Shown here: piece after piece, positions 12,914 through 24,036 of the stretch
How positions within the stretch are numbered: the first letter of the stretch is position 1
Layout: each line of letters starts with the position of its first letter
Origin: Galaxea fascicularis
Lineage: Eukaryota > Cnidaria > Anthozoa > Scleractinia > Euphylliidae
NCBI GenBank assembly: GCA_948470475.1
Contig: OX419345.1
Location: 3,316,075-3,380,074 of the forward strand
Length of the DNA: 64,000 bases
Reading direction: 5' to 3'
Notes under the pieces: generated by a model
Told to the model about the DNA's origin: nothing
Databases searched by the model: none
The model's input: only the letters and a program-made list of their open reading frames with translations
Translations under genes and position numbers: made by a program

Positions 12914-15900
12914 ATGGCGGCTGTTCTTCGTGTTATCGTGATCCTGTGCGCATTTCTTGCTGTTTTGAATGCAAAATCTTTGCAAGAGAAACCCTCCTCA
13001 GATGAAAGTAAGCTAAGCAGTCTCGACAATTCAGCTAATGCAGAACACCTGGCCAATGATCCTGCAAAGGAATACAACGACAGCGAAGAGGAAAATGACG
13101 GTAAGAGAATTACTTTGTGAAAATGCTATCGGTTTACCAGATCCAAGTTAGATCGTCACTTCGAGTTTGCTCTAAGTTTTGCGGATTCTCTGTTGCACAG
13201 TTCTAATTATAAGTTCGTCCATACGTTTTCAAGTTTTTTGTAAAGGCAGGATGGCCGAGTGGTTTAGGACGCTGGATATCAGTGCGGTGGCCCGGGTTCA
13301 AATCCCGCTCTGGCCATTAGCTGGTGTTGTTCTGGGTTCGTGCCTGGTTCAACTCCTCGGTCATCCTTTTAAATAGCCAACTGGTCTTCCTACCGCCAGT
13401 TGGGATTCTTAACTCTCTTGTGTTCATTTGTATTATTTGTTTCATTGCCCCTGAAAAGCCCCTCTAGGGGAGTGGTCAATCAAGTATTTATTATTATGAC
13501 TTTATTATTAGGTACAAAATTATAATTTGACAAAGTTTGCGGATTGTGTAAGCAATGCCAGACTGTTTTCATTCTTTATTGCCCTTTACTTTCATCTCAG
13601 AAGTGTTTGAATTCGTACTGCGAGTCATTCTACAAGTGTCTTAAACGCCGAAAAACAGTCTAAGACACCAATTGCTGAACCAGACACGTATCACTCAGTT
13701 AGCACTGTATTGATGATGATCTCACGACTACGATAATTCTTTCCTTCGAGCAGTCGACAAGCTAAGCCAAGCAGATGAGCAAGATACTACACAAGAGGAC
13801 AGCGCTGACGATCCTAGTGAAGACAATTCAGGTATAACGGGTAGTAGACTGTGTAAACCGCTAAAAAACAAAATTTCCAACTCTCCAAAGATTGGAAATC
13901 AAGTTGGCTCGTTTGTAAGCGACACGCTACTTGTTTGAAGAAAATAATTTGAGCACACAACATTTCCCTTATAAACAACAGTGCATCTGCAAAAGTCGAA
14001 AAGGATACCATCAATAAACTCTAAAAATATGTAACTCAAATCAACCAGTGAAACCGCAAAGATGTTAAAATAGTTTGGTCGGTAAAAAAATGTGCTTAAT
14101 TTTTCAATCTTGCTTGAAACAGAGGATGAAAATGACGAAGAACAGAAAGAGGAACAGCAAAATGATGAAGAACAGCAAGATTATCCTGAAAGCGATGAAA
14201 CGTTTGAGCAGGCTGCTGACATGGTTCCCGAAGAAAACAACCCAGCAGGTATAAACAGTTTAAAAGAAACTCCATCTGTCCATCCCAGAGGACGATAGCA
14301 TACACTCTGTTGTTTATAAGAAGGTCTAATTTTGGAGCTGAGGCTCGACGTTCTTATGTTTTGCGATTTAAGCCTGAAAACGTTCTTAAGGTGTTCTTAC
14401 GTCACATGGTATAAACACGATGTCGGCCAACCAACTGCTGGTAAATTTAGCTTTACAAAAAGCATTGAACATAAAGGTTCACAGTCCGTGTACATGGTAT
14501 ACTACTTATTTAAAAAATAAATGAGCAAAGTAAAGATGTTCTTGACTGACTCTCAACATGAGTTATGTTCTAAGCATGTTCTTAAAATTTAAGTTAATCA
14601 CAGGCTCAACGTTCTTACAAAAAAGGTTCTTTATAATGTACATTAATTTACATTCCATCAGGGCAATATTATTTATTGCTCACCAATATAAGTCACACAA
14701 ACCTCCAGCTTTCTGTTAGTCTCTTGCTTTTACCTGAGCTCAGGTGACATTTTTCTCCGATAAATGAATTCGCTGAATATGTAATTGAGGAAATCAATAA
14801 AGGAACGGAGAACTTACAAACTCGCATCAAAATCGTTTGCCTATAAGATGTTTGCCATTCAATTTTTGTATGTTGCTTTCAAAAGAGGAGGAAAACGAAG
14901 AAGAACAGGAAGATTTTTCTGAAAGTGACGAGGACATGGAGGACTTTGAGCAGGACACTGGTGCAATTCCAGAGGAAATAAACTCAGGTATTAACCGTTC
15001 ATTCCAGAGCTGGAATTACAAATATAGTGACCTGCGGCTGATTACATCGCGAGCAATATTGAGACCCCATTAACTGGGGGGTCTGAGTATATCGTATCCC
15101 ATTAATTTTTGGCTTAATATCCCGTATCCTGTAAATTCCCTAGGTTTATACCCCTTTAATGCCAGTTCGATACCCCAGAATCTCTTTTTTAAATATCCCG
15201 TAAGTATCCCATATCCCTAAATGTCCCGCACCCCAATAACCCCTAATGGAGCCTCGACATGATTATACGCCACCAAAGTCACAATTACTTCACGCTTTTC
15301 TTAATAAATATTTAGCTATACCAAAACCAAAGGTAATTATCTTTGTTATCTAAACTGAGCCAAGCTCTCCCATTAAAAAGAAATCATACGCCACAAGAAC
15401 GTCATTTTAGTGCACACTTATGCTCGATCGATTCCAGACATGCCAGATCACCTCACGAGGCGTTGTTGTTAAAACAGTCTAAGCCTTTTAAAAGTGACCT
15501 ACATGATATACAGAAAGTATATAGGTAGCCTCTTTCAACCTTCGTGGGGTAGAAAGTATTCAGATAATGAATTATTGCTGTAACCTCATGAAGCTGTTTT
15601 TTTCGTAGAGGAAGATAACGAAGAAGACAGTGAGGAGGAACAAGATGACTATGCGGTGAAAGACGAAACCACTGATGAAGATCAAACAATTGACGATGAA
15701 AACGTCTCAGGTACTGACGCATTGCTTTTTGGAGTTATAAAAACAAGCTATTATTTTGTCATGTTGTCTAGCTGACAAAGGCCATGACAAGAAAAGACTA
15801 CCGCGTCAAGGGAAAATATTTGAAAAGAGATTGTTTTTAACCAAGAGTGCATTCGTGTCACTCAACCGGGAGTCTATTTCATGGCTCCAGTTGGGGAATT

Positions 15901-17437
15901 GTCTTTTCTTTTGAATACTTGAAGAGTACGGCTGATTTGCACAACACATTCGAATTTCACCATCCTATTTTGTTTCTTAGATCCCAATTCAAAGGAAGAG
16001 GAAAATTCACTCGACACAAGCCCAGATGAAGCGTTTCCCCTTCGCTGTGGTGTTTTACGCTACAACCCTCTGAACCAAAAGTGCTGCTTTGGACGTCCCA
16101 TTTCCAAGTTCGCCCCATGTCTTCGACCCAGATGCGGCAGGTTGTATTACAACCCACAGACCCAAAAGTGCTGCTTTGGACGTCCCATTTCCAAGTTCGC
16201 CCAATGTATTCGACCCAGATGCGGCAGGTTGTATTACAACCCTCTGAACCAAAAGTGCTGCTTTGGACGTCCCATTTCCAAGTTCGCCCAATGTATTCGA
16301 CCCAGATGCGGCAGGTTGTATTACAACCCTCTGAACCAAAAGTGCTGCTTTGGACGTCCCATTTCCAAGTTCGCCCAATGTATTCGACCCAGATGCGGCA
16401 GGTTGTATTACAACCCTCTGAACCAAAAGTGCTGCTTTGGACGTCCCATTTCCAAGTTCGCCCAATGTATTCGACCCAGATGCGGCAGGTTGTATTACAA
16501 CCCTCTGAACCAAAAGTGCTGCTTTGGACGTCCCATTTCCAAGTTCACCCCATGTATTCGACCCAGATGCGGCAGGTTGTATTACAACCCCCTGACCCAA
16601 AAGTGCTGCTTTGGACGTCCCATTTCCAAGTTCGCCCCATGTATTCGACCCAGATGCGGCAGGTTGTATTACAACCCTCTGACCCAAAAGTGCTGCTTTG
16701 GACGTCCCATTTCCAAGTTCGCCCCATGTATTCGACCCAGATGCGGCAGGTTGTATTACAACCCCCTGACCCAAAAGTGCTGCTTTGGACGTCCCATTTC
16801 CAAGTACGCCCAATGTATTCGACCCAGATGCGGCAGGTTGTATTACAACCCTCTGAACCAAAAGTGCTGCTTCGGACGTCCCATTTCCAAGTTCGCCCAA
16901 TGTATTCGACCCAGATGCGGCAGGTTGTATTACAACCCTCTGAACCAAAAGTGCTGCTTTGGACGTCCCATTTCCAAGTTCGCCCAATGTCTTCGACCCA
17001 AATGCGGCAGGTTGTATTACAACCCACAGACCCAAAAGTGCTGCTTTGGACGTCCCATTTCCAAGTTCGCCCCATGTATTCGACCCAGATGCGGCAGGTT
17101 GTATTACAACCCCCTGACCCAAAAGTGCTGCTTTGGACGTCCCATTTCCAAGTACGCCCGATGTCTCCGACCCAAATGCGGCAGGATATTTTACAACCCC
17201 CAGACCCAAAAGTGCTGCTTTGGACGTCCCATTTCCAAGTACGCCCGATGTGTCCGACCCACATGCGGCAGGGGATTTTACAACCCCCTGACCCAAAAGT
17301 GCTGCTTTGGACGTCCCATTTCCAAGTACGTCCCATGTCTTCGACCCAAATGCGGATTGCTATTTTACAACCCCCAGACCCAAAAGTGTTGCTATGGAAG
17401 AATCCTCGTCAAGTATGCTGTTTGCCGCCGCGGTTAA
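12914..17437 (+). CDS. Gene B: galaxin-like protein, long acidic domain plus 16 near-identical CC repeats
   Basis: Six exons: 12914-13100, 13751-13831, 14123-14248, 14886-14987, 15609-15710, 15981-17437. Each internal exon is a multiple of three and every junction is phase 1. The joined frame is 685 codons including stop. Exon 1 gives a signal peptide (VIVILCAFLAVLNA). Exons 2-5 and the start of exon 6 are acidic; I count about 85 Asp/Glu in roughly 200 residues. The rest of exon 6 is sixteen 29-residue units of the type YYNPLNQKCCFGRPISKF, each with a CC pair, two single Cys and about six Lys/Arg. This matches coral galaxin-like proteins, which are secreted matrix candidates. The ATG at 12914 is chosen because it opens the signal peptide 52 bp after TATAAAA; the frame upstream has only a GTG. 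A SINE sits in intron 1. The gene is the tandem-duplicate sister of gene C. Confidence 0.88.
13245..13510 (+). mobile_element. tRNA-derived SINE in intron 1 of gene B
   Basis: A box TGGCCGAGTGG and B box GGTTCAAATCC (13295-13305) are spaced as in a tRNA-derived RNA polymerase III promoter, and the head resembles a Leu/Ser-type tRNA. The body ends in an ATT/TTA-rich tail. The matching place in gene C (about 28137) lacks it and joins GTTTTCA to GGTACAAAAT directly. No clear target duplication was found. Confidence 0.75.
16045..17434 (+). repeat. Gene B 87-bp coding repeat array, 16 units
   Basis: CC codon pairs recur exactly every 87 bp from 16082 to 17387. Units 3 to 5 are identical or nearly so. 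Two protein variants alternate in blocks: NPLNQK...KFAQC and NPLTQK...KFAPC. The last four units shift to KYARC and VRPTCGR types, and the final unit is CCYGRILVKYAVCRRG. Because the unit is a multiple of three, several other frames on both strands stay open by chance; these are not separate genes. Confidence 0.95.
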
Positions 17438-17736
17438 AGAATAAGCTAGTGAACAAAACGAAGAGACACTGCCAGACTAAAACTAGAAGGAAGGAGAGAG
17501 GCACAAGAAACAATGGGCTCAATTTAAAATCTTTATTGATTTGGTTTATTTCAACTTAGAATTCAATAATTAGGTTTGGCTGAGAGGAAGTCGCTTAACA
17601 AGCTTGCAGATCCGTGGGGACTTTGCGGTTTTTACAATACTATTCGCGCGTGACCTAACGGATTGACTACTTTCTAAGCAATACTCATGTACGTTACGAT
17701 AATGTGCGTTAAATTAAAACTTGTGCTGACTTTTAC

Positions 17737-17742
17737 AATAAA
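17737..17742 (+). terminator. Poly(A) signal, gene B
   Basis: AATAAA 300 bp after the stop, conserved in position with gene C. Confidence 0.6.
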
Positions 17743-19527
17743 TTTTAAAGGCAGTCAAGAAGGTGGTATTCCCTGTGTCGTCGGAATAATTCACTGTAGG
17801 AGGCCTTTGATTGACACCAGACTGTAAAGGTAGCGAAATCCAAGAGGTTCATGTTAGATTGCAAGTCGAACCAGAACTAACGGAAATCATCTCCTTTTGG
17901 TCGTTTCGTCTGTATTGAGCTTATTTCAAGTCATTTACACACAATCTTAGCTAATTCTCTGAGAGGAAGGAATTCACTAAAAACGCCACAAAAAAGTGCA
18001 AAAAATTGTACTAAAACATAACCGGTATCACTGTCTAAACGGCGAGAAAACTGTGTGGCCACGACCCTAATCTTTACTCCTAATTCGCTTTGTTTTGAAA
18101 GTCATGTAATGCTGTCCTACAACAGTAGAGTCGTCAAAACAAATTATTTCCTGCAATCTTCAAGTTCCCAAGTTTTCCCTAAGAGTGCATGGAATATGAA
18201 AAATCACTCTGTCAAAAGCAAGTCAAGTAAACACTAATTTTTCCCACGAGTAGTCCGCACAACACTGCATACACCCGTTTCACATGCGTTAAAACCAAAG
18301 CAAATCCGTATCAGTATAGTATGGCCTGCACCAAGAGAGTATGATACTCGTTTGCCCGAAATTTATACAAAGATGTTATGTTCAGTTAAGAGATTAGGAA
18401 ATGACTACTTGCAAAAACAAGGGGGAAGTACGAGAAAAAAAATAGCAAAGAGGACTGGATAGGAGAAACGATCAGCGAGCGAAAGGCATTTCTATTTCTT
18501 TCCCAGACGCGGTAGGCGATATCTCTACTTCAGACCTCGTCTAAAGTTGGCTCCGTCTAAATTAGTCTAAAGTGGACGCCTTTTGAAGGTCAGACCATTT
18601 TAATGTTGGGGCCAGGGCAAAAATTATCTATCACCACCTGAGTTGTCAAACTGACAAACATTGCCGAACAATCTGATCCAAAACAAAGAAGCAAACGTTT
18701 TAAAAGTGACAAACAATATTTTTGGTATCGGAGAAGAAGCAGCGAGATTCCAAATTGGCCACTTTGTCATTAATGGCGCATCTTTTTGGGACTATTCTGC
18801 TTAGCATTGCTATTCAAATAGGATTCGGAAATAGTCTCAAAGCGTGCGCCCCAACGGACAGACTTCGAAGTTTTCAGTGAAAGCTAGGAGCCATTTCGAC
18901 CGGGATCCCTCTTTTTTTAATAATGGCGCCCATCTTACTTCCAGGTCTAGCCTGCAAACGGGCTTTCCACTAGGGTTATTCGGAGAGATGGTCGCGTCGA
19001 TTTGCCCTTGAATGGCGCGCGGTCAAAGCTAAGGGATAGTGGCATCAATCTTGTCTCTACAATCTGCTGATCGGCTGGTAAGCAAGAAGGAAGAGTGAGG
19101 GTTCAGGGGAGGAGACTGGTTTGAAATTAGGAATTCGTCCTCGTACTTGATCTCGTACTCCTACTCAAATCTGGAGGTCTCTGTTATCTATTTGTAAAGA
19201 GTGTAATGTCTGCGCATCGGTTTCGCGCGTTTAAGAATTTATGCGTATGTAGCCTCGCCAACAAGAGAGCGTGCGAGTCGTCATGTTTGTTTAGTCGAAT
19301 GTACTTGGTGTTATGTACAGCGTGTCGAGATAATACCAGAGCCTGTTATTAGAACCAAGGATTTTACAGAGAGTACAGCAATTCCAACTTCAACCCTTAG
19401 GCAAGACTGACAACAGCTTTTTGCCTTAAGATTCCCGCTGAGATTCTTGGTTAGCGGCGTGTATTCCTTATCCTGAAATGATGCAAATTATTCGATACTT
19501 TGACTACAAGAGATGTTTGTTTTTAAG
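17743..19527. other. Gene-free interval after gene B, spanning the duplication junction
   Basis: The first part matches the 3' flank of gene C (33178 onward). The junction of the duplicate copies is at about 19032. From there it matches the intron 1 sequence of gene A. No gene seen. Confidence 0.6.
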
Positions 19528-19987
19528 ATCACCTAGATTTTTTTGATGAAGATGACGTCCCTGAAGAAGAGCTGGTTGATGAGATACCTCTACCTCAGAG
19601 TACGACAGAGGATAACATCCAAGGTAGTATTTTATGGCAATGATCAACATTTGTTTTATCTTTTTTTTCCTTAAAGCGTCGAACATTGGATTTAAATAAA
19701 CCGTCATTTTACTTCAAAGTAGATTCCACAAAGTGGTCCTTCTAGTAGCCTCCTTCGCAGATATTCTTTTGGCTCGTCACGTTTGTTGGGGAGGGAAGAT
19801 TGCGTGACGAGCCAAAAGGAGGTCTGCGCACAACCTCGTTCCCAGGACCTTTCCCTTCGCTTTGGGGGTGGGGCAGGAAAGGCCCTGGCATCGGCCGGTC
19901 GATTCTTCTTTTTGATTGGCTGGTTGTAATTTTGTAATTTATGTAAATGTATTGCAAATTTCTTGCAAATCGCATTCTCTAATCAAA

Positions 19988-20314
19988 ATGGCCGACAATA
20001 AGCAGGCGACCCCAACCAAGATTTTCGCCAGAAATCCTGTTTGTAGACTTTGTTCTCAATCTAAAGATAGCCGTCACGTCGTAAGGATATTCAGTAAAGC
20101 TGGTATTACTCAAGAACTCTGTCAAAAAGGTGAAATTTCCTGTGGAATAATGATTAGAGAAACCGACACGAAATCTAAAGTGTTGCAATTGTGCAGGGTT
20201 TGTGTTACATTCGATCAAGTAAAATGGGGTTGGAAGGCCTACACGACTCCTGTTCGCGTGTTTGCCGCTTCTATCTCGGTTCTATTGACCGATTTAGCTT
20301 CTTGCTTGTTTTAA
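19988..20314 (+). pseudogene. Transposon-borne C2C2 zinc-finger-like fragment
   Basis: The frame from MADNKQATPTKIF has CRLC near residue 19 and CRVC near residue 69, the two-pair spacing of a ZAD-like or related zinc-binding domain. It then runs into a non-matching tail. It lies inside the inverted-repeat element and is probably the N-terminal part of a transposon protein. The full-length protein is not present. Confidence 0.45.
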
Positions 20315-20639
20315 GTGGGGCAACACGATGGTTTAGAGGAAAACATGATGATAATAATGATTGAAACAGCCATGCGCTTAAATGTCACATGTTATGTATT
20401 TTGATACCAAATTTAAATTCGGCATTTATCGCCTGTTTGTTGTGACCCTTGTTGTTTCTGTTTAGCGACTGTAGTCCTTTATATGCCATCTGAAGTATTT
20501 TGTCTAGCTTTGGTTTGGCTCGTTTCAGTGCGTTCAGTGACAGTATAGCCTCTTTCGTGTTGCCAAGGATAGGAATTTAAGCCGCGTAGTATGATAATCT
20601 TTATCTTGCAGTGTTTGTACATTACCGGGCCCGGTTATT

Positions 20640-20945
20640 TGTCTTTGTAGCAAGACGTTGTGTTTCTTTTGCGACTATTTGTTCCATGACTTTATCTTGG
20701 CCCTTTCCAACAAGCGCATTGGCGGTGATTCCTCTGCTTTTCAAGATTTTCAACTGATCTTCTATTATTGAATTCACAGGGCACACGACAATCACAATCA
20801 GTTTCTGGTTTTCTTAACAGGCAGGAAATATGGTATTAGATGATACATCAACGACTTCCCAAATCCTGTTGGTAAAACTCCAATGACGTCTTGACCCTTT
20901 AGAATGTACTCAAGACTCTTAACTTGAAGGGGTTTTAAATTAAAA
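20640..20945 (-). pseudogene. Decayed RecQ-type helicase fragment
   Basis: On the minus strand a frame reads LQVKSLEYILKGQDVIGV and then LPTGFGKSLMYHLIPYF. This has the position and sequence of the helicase Walker A motif (TGFGKS). A frameshift follows, then IVVCPVNSIIEDQLKILKS, resembling the next helicase motif (motif Ia). Stops and frameshifts interrupt it. Some eukaryotic DNA transposons carry helicases; which superfamily this is cannot be told from the fragment. Confidence 0.6.
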
Positions 20946-23802
20946 GGTGGAAAGTTGCCGCTATTCAACGAAATTTCAACTTAACGCAACACTTTTAAAT
21001 AGTCAGGTCTCCCACGTTGCATCGCCATTTTGAATACTAATCACACTACCGAAAACTGATGATAATTTATTACACCCGCAATTTCTGGGTGTTTTGGTGG
21101 TCAATTGACCGGCTGATGCCAAGGCCTTTTCCCGCCCTACCCCCCAAAGCGAAGGGAAAGGTCCTGGGAACGAGGTTGGTCTCCGTAGGAGGCTATCCGG
21201 CTAGTTGCCACGAGGAATATAATGTTTTTTGTTGATCTCTATTTCAGAAGACAAAATCAGCGTATACAGTAATTCAAATCCTGGACAGTTCGCCAGCATC
21301 TTCTAAGTTTTAAACAAGTTGGAATTATCACGAAAGAGCGGTTACAAAAACGGGAGATTTCATTTCAAATGACGTTTTCGTTGCCGTCGTCGTCTTATAC
21401 GCAAATAACATTCCATCCGTTTGGGATATTTTGGCCAAGCCTTGATGGGAAAGGCCGTTTGTTGAGAATCAGAATAGTAACATGGGAATACCCACGAGAA
21501 GACATAATCCCAGCAAAGGTAAGGGCAGACCCGGCATCCACAAGGAACTATGACTGGCAGAGAGTGAGGGAGGGAAATGATCTTTGCTTTAAAAGGTCTC
21601 ATTCCTAGCGTGTGCACATGACTGACAAAGAGATAAATTCCCGGATGACAGAAGGTCCCAACTGCTACATGGGAGAAAACGTATTAAACATGTCACACTC
21701 AGCATAAATCCATTTATTTCCTTTGGGAAATAAATTTAAGTTAGCCTGTTACAGGATCTCAGAGACCTTAATCTTCAGAGTTTTATGGATTTTAAAGGCA
21801 TGTTGTTTGTCTCTCATGGAAAGCACAGGTACTCCCAATTTATGAGAAAGCTTGCCGTAGGCTTAACATTTTAAGGGATCAAATTTAAAGTTGATAGGCA
21901 GATCCTCTGTAGACCCTACAGATCATTTACTCGCCTTGTAATGGAGTACTGACGCAGACATTGTGTGCATGAGACGGGTGTACTGACAATCAAAGTGGTT
22001 TCCTCGAACATCAACAGTACGAAGCGACTAAGGTTATGTTTGTTTAGTCGGATTCTCCCAGGTGAGGAAAAGGGCCAGAGCTAAAGTCGCGGCTGGAGCC
22101 ATAAACGCGGAACTGGCATGCAGGCACTGGACAGTTACAAACCTTAGGATGGGAGGACTTGAAGACTAGAAGAATTATGATAAAATAATTGTATTTTACA
22201 TATTGTAAATGATTATGGCCCAAACTATCTTAACGATCTATTACCATCTATTACCAAAGAACGAAACACTCACTAAACTTTTCTAATAACTTTTCTTTTT
22301 TTTTGCCGCCCTACCTAATGTTTTCGTAAATCTTTTTTTCCTAGCTTCCGCGACTAACTGAACCCACAATATTAGCATGGTTACGCGTATTATATGGAAT
22401 CTTTAGAAACTTTTGAAAAAGCCCTATACTCTACCTTTAATCTGCCTTCCTACAACGTTCTTTACGATTTCTCAAAAGATGGATTTCTTCAAAACTGCGT
22501 ACTCGATTGTGGCTTGGTGCTTGCACACTCAATTCGTACTTGTTTGAGACAGGCTGCAAATTTCTCCCAGGGAACACGTGCAGCTAATGCCGAAACTTTT
22601 GAGTTCACTTTTCCGAGCTATTCGCTTGAAGACGTTTGTTGTTTTCGTATGTCGTGGCATACAGTAGCAGTCATTGAGAATTATTTTGCTCTCAGTTCAA
22701 GTAGACCTTCCCCAGTTTAATAACCATGGAAGACGCGGACCACCTGTGGAATTGCGAAACAAAATCCTGTTAACTTTGTCGATTCTTGGAAAACCAGAAT
22801 GTTTATGTTAAGTTGCAGTTTAAACTTGGTTAATATTAGGCTCAAAAATACATCACACTTATAGACTTGCCACACAACTGATACCGTTTCGACCACCAAT
22901 AGAATTTTTGAAAGATAATCGATAAATCTTACCTGAATTTGCCATAATGCACTTCACAGGAAAACTGAACGAAACTCGGACAAGGACTCGGACGAGTAAT
23001 ATTACACGAAGACCGTACTTTTTCGAATCCTTTCCCAAAAAAACGCATGGATCATGAATCTCAAAAATCTGGATTTAGATTTGATCTGATGTATCCTTTC
23101 CGAGTACGGATACTTTGGATCTATGATCCGTTTTTGGATTCAAGAATCCGTTTGTGTATTTTCCCAAAAAAACGCACCCTAAAAATTACTTATGTCGCAG
23201 GATATCTACGCACGAACAACATTGATACAAGGCTGAGAAACCCAACTGAACTTGGGATTACCGAGAAAAAAAACTCCAGCTTCCAACTAGAGCGCTTCGG
23301 ATTGCAAGTCCAGCGCTCCAACTGTTCAGCCACCCCGCCCTACACAAGAGCCTAACGAAAGAACAATGCTGTAAGAGGAATTAGCTACTGTGGTGAACTA
23401 TATATATATGAGGTTGAAATGGCTGACGAAAATCTTTATGCCCATGTTAAGACTTATCTCTAGAAAGGGAAGCCATGCCTCTCCACGCTCCTTCGTAGCT
23501 CTTCCTAGAGTTCCCCCCACCGGCCCTCCTTTTTGCTGGCGGCTACACTGAGATTGGAGGTTACTTCGTGATCGCAAAGAAAGAATTCCTTTATGATAAT
23601 CAACAATGAAAAAAGAAAGGGTGGTTTATATTGTACTAATCGGAAATATCATTCACTCTATTCCGTGACTTTCAGGCAGTGTAGACTAGACTAGCATGCG
23701 GAACTCATAGTATACTCTATCCGCCCGTAAGGATCGGAAATGCTTAATAACATTCCATTACCACAGTTCTCCCTCGATCGCAACTTGATTAGATCATGAA
23801 AA

Positions 23803-24036
23803 TGGTATTTCCAACAAAACATTTCAACCCAATTGATGTTTCAATTTGTGCTATTTTCATCCCCGGCAGGGTAAAGTCGGCCCATATGGCCCCGGGGATG
23901 GGCGATCCGGGGTAGAGGGGTGAGATAAGTTAATGTCAATAGAAACAAAAGATTTGATAACGAAGCTTTTCCGTGGATTTCGTCCGGATTCTTTGTGTTG
24001 TTTTTAAGTGCAGTTAAGTTTGTGTTCCAATTTTTT
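23803..24036. other. Segment present only in duplicate copy 2
   Basis: Copy 1 near 9180 reads CATGAAAACGTTTTTGCGTT without it. The extra 230 bp has a GC-rich core (GGCCCCGGGGATGGGCGATC) in an AT-rich body. No family recognised. Confidence 0.5.

Larger units (their letters stand above)
2240..19032. repeat. Tandem segmental duplication, copy 1
   Basis: Contains gene A exons 2-4, gene B and about 8 kb between them. It aligns with 19033-34882 over nearly its whole length, apart from large gaps. Examples of matching positions are 2741 with 19528, 6782 with 21399, 12914 with 27819 and 17437 with 32832. Homology starts close to TGGTGACATAAATCTTGTC at about 2240 and ends at the GGTCAAAGCTAAGG near 19030. 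By eye the two copies differ by a few percent plus many small gaps. Confidence 0.9.
19829..21177. mobile_element. DNA transposon with about 70-bp terminal inverted repeats
   Basis: AACCTCGTTCCCAGGACC at the left end returns as its reverse complement at the right end, with inverted similarity for about 70 bp. It is flanked by GGTCTGCG (19821-19828) and GGTCTCCG (21178-21185). The empty site in copy 1 (3038-3050) has one GGTCTGCG followed by TAGGAG. The flanks therefore look like an 8-bp target duplication with one mismatch. The interior has decayed coding pieces on both strands. It inserted into the right arm of a small foldback element. Confidence 0.85.
19528..21259 (+). pseudogene. Relic of gene A in duplicate copy 2: orphan acidic exon 2 and a 12-base stump of exon 3
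   Basis: 19528-19623 matches gene A exon 2 (2741-2836) base for base by eye, with acceptor and donor kept. At 21248 the exon 3 acceptor (ATTTCAG) and the first 12 coding bases remain, then homology stops. It resumes at 21399, which equals 6782 in copy 1. So about 3.66 kb, including the cysteine-repeat exon, is missing and is replaced by 140 unrelated bases. Exon 1 was never in the duplicated block. A transposon has inserted between the two exon remains. No independent gene product is possible here. Exon 2 could only be used if a longer transcript ran through it, for example from gene B into gene C. Confidence 0.8.

Noticed and set aside
13245..13316. Functional tRNA gene
   Set aside because: Promoter boxes are present but the cloverleaf is imperfect, and a body with an AT-rich tail follows, as in a SINE.
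16055..17559. Long open frames of 413 to 492 codons overlapping the gene B array in other frames on both strands, and similar ones over gene C at 31750-32778
   Set aside because: The 87-bp unit is a multiple of three and lacks stops in several frames, so repetition makes them open. They have no signal peptide, no splice context and no CC pattern.
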